64,000 nt of DNA from Aldehydirespirator sp965205155 (GTDB lineage: Bacteria; Actinomycetota; Acidimicrobiia; Acidimicrobiales; Aldehydirespiratoraceae): contig OZ242033.1 of NCBI GenBank assembly GCA_965205155.1, positions 2,976,001 to 3,040,000 of the forward strand, written 5' to 3'. A model generated the notes under the pieces. The model saw only the letters and a program-made list of their open reading frames with translations, searched no databases and had not been told where the DNA came from. Positions 58,118-64,000 of the stretch are shown piece after piece. Positions within the stretch are counted from its first letter, which is position 1. Each line of letters begins with the position of its first letter. The position numbers and the translations under genes were made by a program.

Positions 58118-58429
58118 CGCCGCCGGCTACGACGGCCAGGGCTAGCGAGCGATCTGAGCCACTTGCCCCGATCAGCACCCTTTCCGACCTCTGCAAATGA
58201 TGCGTCTGCCGTCTCTGATCTTGGGGGAGCGCTACACCCCACACCACCCCTGCGAACGGGGAACCACTACCCCCACGAACGGGGAATCTCAGAATTGGGC
58301 GTGAAAACGCCTTGGAATCTCAACGGTTCTTGAGGTATGGACTTACCCACCGAAGGCGATCGCGAAGCAGTCCAACGCCAATTCGCAACATTGGGTCTCG
58401 ATCAGTGTCATACAGGATATGCTCTGCGT
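58118..58429. other. Intergenic region ahead of mazE
   Basis: No gene. Two copies of CGAACGGGGAA stand at 58253-58263 and 58276-58286, 23 bases apart. A -10-like TATGCT at 58418-58423 lies so close to the mazE ATG (58430) that the mRNA may be leaderless. Confidence 0.4.
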
Positions 58430-58681
58430 ATGACGATGTTGAGTTTCAGGGTCGAGCCTGCTGAGGCCGAGCGGGCCCGGGAGATGGCCGACGCCCTCGG
58501 CATCCCCCAATCCGAGATGATGCGTGATGCTCTGCGCCGCCATCTCAACGCTCTCGCCGCACAGCGGGATGCCTCCGCCTACGAGGCGACGCCGCTCACA
58601 CGGGAGGAACTGTCGCTCATCGAAGGGGAGCAATGGGAGCCAGCCGAGGACTGGTCCGACTGGTCCCATGCAGAGGGGTGA
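58430..58681 (+). CDS. mazE: MazE-like antitoxin (ribbon-helix-helix)
   Basis: I choose the ATG at 58430, giving 83 residues. The N-terminus (MTMLSFRVEPAEAERAREMA, then PQSEMMRDALRRHL) is a ribbon-helix-helix DNA-binding domain; the acidic tail (EGEQWEPAEDWSDWSHAEG) should wrap the toxin. It overlaps mazF by 14 bases. It would neutralise MazF and repress the operon. Confidence 0.82.
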   Translation: MTMLSFRVEPAEAERAREMADALGIPQSEMMRDALRRHLNALAAQRDASAYEATPLTREELSLIEGEQWEPAEDWSDWSHAEG

Positions 58682-58976
58682 GGTCTGGTTCGCCACCACC
58701 CCCGGTGGCGACCGGCCAGTGCTGGTGCTCACCCGCGATCCCGTGGCCGACCGCATCGGCGCGGTCGTGGTCGCAGCACTCACAAGAACACGCCGGGGCC
58801 TGTCCTCGGAACTGCCGCTGACCGCGGCGGGCGACGGCGTTCCCTCCGACTGCGCGGTCAACTTCGACACCGTCCACACCCTGCCTCGGGAGGCCTTCCG
58901 TCGACGAGTGACCACACTCGGTCCTGCCCGGATCGAGGAGGCCTGCCAGACTCTCAGAGCCGCCACGGGCTGCTAG
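58668..58976 (+). CDS. mazF: MazF-family endoribonuclease toxin
   Basis: The 102-residue protein has MQRGEVWFATTPGGDRPVLV, TRTRRGLSSELPL, SDCAVNFDTVHTLPREAF and the C-terminal helix of the MazF/PemK fold. Arg in TRTRRG and Thr/Ser nearby form the active site. It cuts RNA at short motifs, in this family usually leaving a 2',3'-cyclic phosphate and 5'-OH. It converges on the pnkp gene, 80 bases away, whose product repairs such ends. Confidence 0.88.
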   Translation: MQRGEVWFATTPGGDRPVLVLTRDPVADRIGAVVVAALTRTRRGLSSELPLTAAGDGVPSDCAVNFDTVHTLPREAFRRRVTTLGPARIEEACQTLRAATGC

Positions 58977-59056
58977 CAGCCCGCCGGCGTATTCGGTCAT
59001 TGCCAGCCCGGCGTCCGGACTCACCGCGAGGAGGCAACTCAGTGGCCGCGACACTG

Positions 59057-61600
59057 CTAGAGCCTGGGGTCGACGGGCTCGCTCTCGAGTGCGAGCACTC
59101 CGAAGACGCACTGGTGCACCCGGGCGAGGTGCTCGTTGGCCACGAACCGGTCGAGGGCCTCGATCCCGAGCGCGAACTCGCGCCGGGCCAGTGACGACTT
59201 CCGGCCGATCGACCGCTCCCGCAGCCGTTCGAGATTCGCCGGTTCGAGGTACTCCGGCCCGTAGATGATCCGCAGGTACTCCCGGCCGCGGCACTTGACG
59301 CCGGGCAGGACGATCCCGCTCCCGGCGCTCACGATCGGTTCGGCCGGCTTGACGACCATGCCCTCCGCTCCGCCGCCGGTCAGCGAGAGCCACCAGTCGG
59401 TTGCCTGCTGCACTGACGCGTCGTCTCGCAGGTCGACGAACCGGCGGTCGGTGCGCCGGAGCGTCCTAGGCTCGCGATCGACCAACGCATCTATCTCTTC
59501 GAGGTGCCAGCGATGGGGTCGGCGGGCCAGCACCTCGCCTTCCGCCGCGAGAATCTGGAACGGTGCGATCTTGATGCCGTCGGTGCCGTCGACATCCCAG
59601 CAGTACTGCCGGTACGCGTCGATGTAAGCCGCGACATGCCCGGCTCGCACGGCGGTGCGTGCTGCGAGGGCCCCGACGTCGACGCCCCGCTGCGAGGCCC
59701 CGGCCATCAGGCTGCGTGCGGCGTCGAGCGCGGCGGTGCCGGCCGCGCCGGTGGCCGCATAGAGCTGCCGGATCAGAGCGACGGCCTTGGCCGACCACGG
59801 CAAGACCTCCGCATCGAGGACGAGCCAGTCGGTGCCGAGCCGGTCCCACAGGCCTGTCGCAGTGGCCGCGGCGCGGACGCGGTCGAGCAGGGCGCCGGTC
59901 AGCTCCGGCTCGGTGAAGAAGGGTCTGCCCGTGCGGGTGACGATGACGCCGGCCTCGGCATTGGCGATACCGAAACGGGCACGGGCCGCATCGGCGCTGC
60001 CGGCGACAACGAGCACCGCCCGCGAGCCCATGTGCTTCTCCTGGACCACCACCTCGTCGACACCGGCTCTGCGGAAGTATGCGAACGCCTCGTCGGGATG
60101 CTCGAGATAACCATCGCGTCCCGAGGCCGCCGCCGGTGCCATGGTCGGAGGCAGATGGACAAGCCATCGTGGATCGGCCGCGAAGCGGCTCATGACTTCG
60201 AGGGCGGCGCTCGACCGCTCGGCTTCGATCAGCACCCGGCCCGCCAGGGTCGTCTCCACATAGTGCTTGCCCAGCACATCGCCCACGTCGAGCAGCTGCG
60301 ACGGTCGCGGCGGCGAGTCCTCTGCGGATCCGGCGGGCCGGATCGGCTCGTAGTGCACGGCGACCGCAGGCACCAAGACCACCTCGCGCTCCGGCCAGCG
60401 CAGGGCCGTCAGCTCGCCACCGAAGACCGCTCCGGTGTCGACGCAGATCGTGTTGTTGACCCAGCCCGCCACCGGCACCGGCGTGTGGCCGTACACCACG
60501 GCAGCCTCGCCGCGGTAGTCCTCGGCCCACTGGTACCGCACCGGCAGCCCGAACTCGTCGGTCTCGCCGTCGGTGTCGCCGTACAGCGCAAGGTCTCTCA
60601 CGCGGCCCGACGAGCGCCCGTGATACCGCTCGGGAAGGCCGGCATGGGCAACCACCAGGCGGCCGCCGTCGAGCACGTAGTGGCTGATGAGGCTGTCGAT
60701 GAACTCGGCCACTCGTTCGGAGAACTCGGGAGGGCGCCGTTGGAGCTGTTCGAGCGACTCGGCCAGCCCGTGCGTGACGGTGACGTTGCGTCCCGCGAGG
60801 GCCCGGCGCAGCTTGTTCTCATGGTTGCCGGCCACGCACAGCGCACTGCCCGCAGCCACCATGGACATGGCAACGTCGAGCACTTCGGCGACGCCGGGGC
60901 CGCGGTCGACCAGGTCGCCGACAAAGACCGCTCGGCGGCCCTCCGGATGGGTGATCGGGTCGGCACCGGTCTCGTAACCCAACCGGTCGAGGAGGCTCAG
61001 CAGCTCGTCGTGGCAGCCGTGGACATCGCCGATGATGTCGAACGGGCCGGTGTCGTCCCGGCGGTCGCTCCAGATCCTGGTGCGAGCCACCTCGACCGAG
61101 TCGAGTTCCTCGGTCGAGCCGAGCGTGTAGACCCTGGTGAAGCGTTCCTTGCGCAGCCGCTTGGCGCCGCCGCGCAGGGTGTCGTGCTGGCGCTTGATGG
61201 CGTGCGGGGGCGTGCGGCGATCCCGGCGCTGCTCGTTGTGCTCTAGGCACACGGCCAGGGCCACGTCGAACACGATGGCGGTGGCGAGCACGTCCCATCG
61301 GCGCGCCAGCTCGAGGATTGCCTTGCGGTCCTCGGGCTTCGTGTTGGTGGCGTCGACCACGGTGAGACGGCCGAGTGCGAGCCGCTTGTCGACGATGGAG
61401 TGAAGCAGCTCGAAGGCGGCTGCGGTGACCGACTGGTCGGTCGCGTCGTCGCTGATGAGGGCACGGCACTGGTCACTCGACACAACCTCGGTGGGGGCGA
61501 AGTGCCGGCCGGCGAACGTCGACTTGCCCGAGCCGGATGCGCCGCAGAGCACCACCAGCCCGATCTCGGGAACCTCGATGCGAGTGAGCCGGCGCCTCAC
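59057..61600 (-). CDS. pnkp: Polynucleotide kinase-phosphatase-ligase (bacterial Pnkp)
   Basis: I prefer the GTG at 61600 (847 residues), because homologs begin about there; a GTG at 61651 inside the dispersed repeat would add MSEANKSGHGSAGETVP. Kinase domain: GASGSGKST at 20-28. Phosphatase domain: DIIGDVHGCHDE from about 189, GDLVDRG and GNHENK. Ligase domain: Lys522 in QEKHMGSR, and GVKCRGREYLRIIYGPEYLE. It heals both RNA ends and, activated by Hen1, seals them. It follows hen1 closely on the same strand. Confidence 0.93.
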   Translation of the reverse strand: MRRRLTRIEVPEIGLVVLCGASGSGKSTFAGRHFAPTEVVSSDQCRALISDDATDQSVTAAAFELLHSIVDKRLALGRLTVVDATNTKPEDRKAILELARRWDVLATAIVFDVALAVCLEHNEQRRDRRTPPHAIKRQHDTLRGGAKRLRKERFTRVYTLGSTEELDSVEVARTRIWSDRRDDTGPFDIIGDVHGCHDELLSLLDRLGYETGADPITHPEGRRAVFVGDLVDRGPGVAEVLDVAMSMVAAGSALCVAGNHENKLRRALAGRNVTVTHGLAESLEQLQRRPPEFSERVAEFIDSLISHYVLDGGRLVVAHAGLPERYHGRSSGRVRDLALYGDTDGETDEFGLPVRYQWAEDYRGEAAVVYGHTPVPVAGWVNNTICVDTGAVFGGELTALRWPEREVVLVPAVAVHYEPIRPAGSAEDSPPRPSQLLDVGDVLGKHYVETTLAGRVLIEAERSSAALEVMSRFAADPRWLVHLPPTMAPAAASGRDGYLEHPDEAFAYFRRAGVDEVVVQEKHMGSRAVLVVAGSADAARARFGIANAEAGVIVTRTGRPFFTEPELTGALLDRVRAAATATGLWDRLGTDWLVLDAEVLPWSAKAVALIRQLYAATGAAGTAALDAARSLMAGASQRGVDVGALAARTAVRAGHVAAYIDAYRQYCWDVDGTDGIKIAPFQILAAEGEVLARRPHRWHLEEIDALVDREPRTLRRTDRRFVDLRDDASVQQATDWWLSLTGGGAEGMVVKPAEPIVSAGSGIVLPGVKCRGREYLRIIYGPEYLEPANLERLRERSIGRKSSLARREFALGIEALDRFVANEHLARVHQCVFGVLALESEPVDPRL

Positions 61601-61610
61601 GGGAACCGTC

Positions 61611-63095
61611 TCACCGGCTGAGCCATGCCCGCTCTTGTTCGCTTCGCTCACGGGCCGCTCGGGCCACGGCCTCGCCCGTATGAGCCGAACTCGCTCCCCT
61701 ATTCGCTCGGCCTCTGAACACCGCCATCTGTGTCGGCGGCCCCAGGACCGGATCGACGGGACCGACAGCGCTGATCTCGACGCCGTAGCCGAAGCGCTCG
61801 GCGATGCCGCGGGACCAGGCCTCGAACTCGCTACGAGTCCATTCGAAGCGATGATCGTCGTGGCGCAAGCCCCTGCCGTCGAGGTGCTGGAACTTCGCGT
61901 TGTGCTCCCGATTCGGAGTCGTCAGCACCACCGACCCCGCGCAGATGTGACCGAAGACGACCTCGGCGAACGCGTCGAGTCGTTCGGGGTCGAGGTGCTC
62001 GACGACCTCGGTGACCGTCGCCACATCGAAGCCTCGCAGCCGGGAGTCGGTGTAGGTCAGCGCGCCCTGAAACAGCCGGATCCGCTCCCGGCGACGCTCA
62101 GACATCGTGTCGAGCTTGAGACGTCGCTCGGCTCGCTCCAGAGCCCCTACGGAGACGTCGACGCCCACCGCGCCGGTCACTGCGGGCTCAGCAATCAGCC
62201 GTTCCAGCAGGCGTCCCTCGCCGCATCCGAGGTCGACGACCCTTCCCGCCCCGACGTTCCGCACCGCTTCGAGCACCGAGTCGAGGCGCTGCTCGCCCAA
62301 GCGGGCCGGCAGTTCGGCCGCTCGCTCCGCCGCGTCGCGTTCCGCGTCGAGGAGGTCGGTGTCCTCGCCGGCGTCGGCCAGACGGGCCAAAGCCTCCCGG
62401 GTGAACTGGCCGAAGCGCAGGTACCGGCGGGTGATCAACCCGGACTCGGGATGGGACCCGAGCCAGTCGCCGCCCCGCCCCAGCAGCTTGTCCACCTCGT
62501 CGGGGCCGATCCAGTAGTGCTTGGCGTCGTCGAGCACCGGGAGCAGCACGTAGAGGTGCTCCAGCGCGGAACGCACGGTGTGCCGGCCGGCCAGTCGAGC
62601 CGACACGCATCGGCTGTCTCCCCAGGCCGGGAACTGGGGATCGAGCGCGATGGGAGAGCACTCCACGTCGTAGCCCAGAGGATCGAACAGCCGTCGCAGA
62701 ATCGCCGGCCCGCCCCTCAGCGGAACGACCGGCAGGTCGATCTCCAGATCGAGCGGCCGCGCGACCAGATCAGGGCGATCCTCGCACCTGCCGTTCAATG
62801 CCGTGCGGTACAGCCGGCCGAGCGCGACGCTCAATATCGAGGACGCCGCATACGGCCGGTCGCTCAAGTAGGGCTCGAGACCCCGGGCTCGGCGCTGTCT
62901 GCGGTGCCGGGCCGAGCCGACGGCATCGACCTCGACATAGGTCGTCGCCGTGCAGCGCTGCTCGGTGGCCTCCGGGTAGAAGACGTGGGCGCGCCCGAAC
63001 CCGACATCGACCGAGCGCACACGATCAGGATGCTTGTGCAGCAAGTACCCCAGATCGGTGGCGACAGGCGTCGTCGAGGTAAGTGAAACCAGCAT
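61611..63095 (-). CDS. hen1: Bacterial Hen1: 3'-terminal RNA 2'-O-methyltransferase and Pnkp ligase activator
   Basis: The ATG at 63095 gives 494 residues. The N-terminal half (LTSTTPVATDLGYLLHKHPD onward) is the domain that activates the Pnkp ligase. The C-terminal methyltransferase has VVDLGCGEGRLLERL and the metal-binding ATVTEVVEHLDPERL with TPNREHNAKF. It methylates the 3'-terminal ribose at the break before sealing, blocking re-cleavage. The last 25 or so residues, including EAVARAARERSEQERA, come from a dispersed repeat and follow the natural end (QMAVFRGR). Confidence 0.93.
   Translation of the reverse strand: MLVSLTSTTPVATDLGYLLHKHPDRVRSVDVGFGRAHVFYPEATEQRCTATTYVEVDAVGSARHRRQRRARGLEPYLSDRPYAASSILSVALGRLYRTALNGRCEDRPDLVARPLDLEIDLPVVPLRGGPAILRRLFDPLGYDVECSPIALDPQFPAWGDSRCVSARLAGRHTVRSALEHLYVLLPVLDDAKHYWIGPDEVDKLLGRGGDWLGSHPESGLITRRYLRFGQFTREALARLADAGEDTDLLDAERDAAERAAELPARLGEQRLDSVLEAVRNVGAGRVVDLGCGEGRLLERLIAEPAVTGAVGVDVSVGALERAERRLKLDTMSERRRERIRLFQGALTYTDSRLRGFDVATVTEVVEHLDPERLDAFAEVVFGHICAGSVVLTTPNREHNAKFQHLDGRGLRHDDHRFEWTRSEFEAWSRGIAERFGYGVEISAVGPVDPVLGPPTQMAVFRGRANRGASSAHTGEAVARAARERSEQERAWLSR
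61628..61714 (-). repeat. Dispersed repeat, copy 7 (long form), at the hen1/pnkp junction
   Basis: On the minus strand: CAGAGGCCGAGCG, a 28-base spacer with GGGGAGCGAG and ending CTCATACGG as in copy 2, then the core GGCCGTGGCCCGAGC and GCGAACAAGAGCGGG. It codes for the Hen1 C-terminus in one frame and offers a GTG start for Pnkp in another. Confidence 0.94.
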
Positions 63096-63157
63096 CGATT
63101 TGCCAGTCAATCCGCTTGCGTTAGGTTTCCGGCGGGCGGACCCCTGGAGATGTCCTC

Positions 63158-63892
63158 ATGCCGACAGCCATTGTGACCGGAGGAGCTAGAGGACTGGGCC
63201 GGGTCTACGGCGCAGCCCTGGCCGGGGCCGGGTTCGACATCGTCGTGGCCGACGTGCTGGACACCACCGAGGCCGTCGACGAGATCGAGGCCGGCGGCGG
63301 CCGGGCGATCGGCTGCCGAGCCGACGTCAGCTCCGCGGCCGACAACGAGGCGCTGGCCGCGGCGGCGGTCGGCGCGTTCGGCACGATCGACGTGCTGGTC
63401 AACAACGCCGCGTTCTACTCCCAGATCGTCCGGGGCCCGTTCAACGAGGTCTCGCAGGATGAATGGGACCGGACCTTCGAGATCAACGTGCGGGGCGCCT
63501 GGCTCGCCTGCTGCGCGGTCTATCCCTACATGAAGAAGCAGGGTTCGGGAAAGATCATCAACGTCTCCTCGACCACATGCTTCAAGGGCACCGTCGGTTT
63601 CCCGCACTACGTGGCGAGCAAGACCGCGGTCATCGGCCTGACCCGCTGCCTGGCCGAGGAGCTCGGCCCGGACGGGATAACGGTCAACGCGGTGACCCCC
63701 GACCTGATACCGAATCCGTCCCTGCGCCCCTCCGACGCCGCCAGCGACCAGTTCGTGGTGGCCGGACGCTCCATCAAGCGCACCCAGGTCCCGGAGGACA
63801 TGGTCGGAACGATCCTCTACCTCGCCGGCCCCGGCTCCGACTTCGTGACCGGCCAGAACATCGTGGTCAACGGGGGCGCCTTCTACCAGTAG
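63158..63892 (+). CDS. Short-chain dehydrogenase/reductase
   Basis: The 244-residue protein is a classical SDR: TGGARGLG nucleotide motif, NNAA, catalytic Ser in INVSSTTCF, and YVASK with Tyr and Lys. The end GQNIVVNGGAFYQ is typical of the family. It reduces or oxidises an unknown alcohol/ketone with NAD(P). It is divergent from hen1. Confidence 0.92.
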   Translation: MPTAIVTGGARGLGRVYGAALAGAGFDIVVADVLDTTEAVDEIEAGGGRAIGCRADVSSAADNEALAAAAVGAFGTIDVLVNNAAFYSQIVRGPFNEVSQDEWDRTFEINVRGAWLACCAVYPYMKKQGSGKIINVSSTTCFKGTVGFPHYVASKTAVIGLTRCLAEELGPDGITVNAVTPDLIPNPSLRPSDAASDQFVVAGRSIKRTQVPEDMVGTILYLAGPGSDFVTGQNIVVNGGAFYQ

Positions 63893-63922
63893 GCGCCCCG
63901 TTCCCGGGCATAGCCCGATCGG

Positions 63923-64000
63923 CTAGCGATCCAGCATCTCCAGCAGGGCTCGCAACGCCCGGGCGCGGTGACTCATAGCGTTCTTGGCGGCCGGGCCCAT
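63923..64000 (-). CDS. rdgB: XTP/dITP diphosphatase (C-terminal end, cut by the right edge)
   Basis: Only 25 codons and the stop are present. They read MGPAAKNAMSHRARALRALL and end LEMLDR. The SHRxRAxRAL segment is the conserved C-terminus of the RdgB/HAM1 family that removes non-canonical purine triphosphates. The short length limits certainty. Confidence 0.65.
   Translation of the reverse strand: MGPAAKNAMSHRARALRALLEMLDR

Noticed and set aside
58253..58286. Two CGAACGGGGAA copies as a CRISPR remnant
   Set aside because: Only two 11-base units with a 12-base gap and no cas genes; too short for CRISPR repeats.

Overview
The window is high-GC bacterial DNA from an actinobacterium. The evidence is a Pup-proteasome ATPase (Mpa/ARC), a DUF3151 protein, a DUF222/HNH protein, a class F sortase, GTG/TTG starts and densely packed genes with 1-4 base overlaps. 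The class Acidimicrobiia is my best guess, but that is inference. No rRNA is present. One tRNA (Leu, anticodon UAG) is present.

Layout. 0-8.8 kb, mostly minus strand: an edge-truncated amino-acid ABC binding lipoprotein, mpa, a divergent ferredoxin, a T-arm tRNA modification operon (ttuB-ttuA-trmI), a membrane protease, small membrane proteins, a LON-domain protein and a PBP4-type carboxypeptidase. 9-15.3 kb: an accessory island of decayed mobile DNA (integrase remnant, IS256-type remnant) with orphan genes (zincin, ion channel, small membrane proteins, a possible toxin-antitoxin pair). 15.4-24.6 kb, plus strand: transketolase, transaldolase, sulfate activation (cysD, cysN-cysC fusion, second cysC) and a CBS-domain chloride channel. 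24.6-30.2 kb: RNase D, rhodanese, MobA, DUF3151, pyruvate kinase and a glycerophosphodiesterase. 30.36-30.95 kb: no credible gene, but a densely structured stretch behind a TTGACA promoter, a candidate large non-coding RNA. 31-33.4 kb: two tandem-duplicated surface proteins and their probable class F sortase. 33.4-46.1 kb, minus strand: a secreted endonuclease/phosphatase-like lipoprotein, glutamate synthase (gltD, gltB) and potassium uptake (trkA with two trkH). 46.1-54.6 kb: 5-formyl-THF cyclo-ligase, membrane pyrophosphatase, alcohol dehydrogenase, PfkB kinase, MenB, a 23S/tRNA uracil methyltransferase, rpe and clpP. 54.7-58.1 kb: a DUF222/HNH protein, tRNA-Leu, a repeat-bearing lipoprotein and a second IS256 remnant. 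58.4-63.1 kb: a MazEF toxin-antitoxin pair converging on the bacterial RNA-repair pair Pnkp-Hen1. The right edge holds an SDR dehydrogenase and the tail of rdgB.

The most unusual thread is a dispersed 60-100 bp repeat found seven times. Its core includes GGCCGTGGCCCGAGC and GCGAACAAGAGCGGG. It sits mainly at gene borders, but it is also inserted in frame inside gltB, and it forms the C-terminus of Hen1 and possibly the N-terminus of Pnkp. All four copies left of 34 kb lie on the plus strand and all three right of 39 kb on the minus strand. Other threads are: coupled m1A58 and s2U54 tRNA modification with a 35-bp duplication that creates a 12-codon minigene; a toxin ribonuclease next to an RNA-repair system; and a sortase locus built by tandem duplication.
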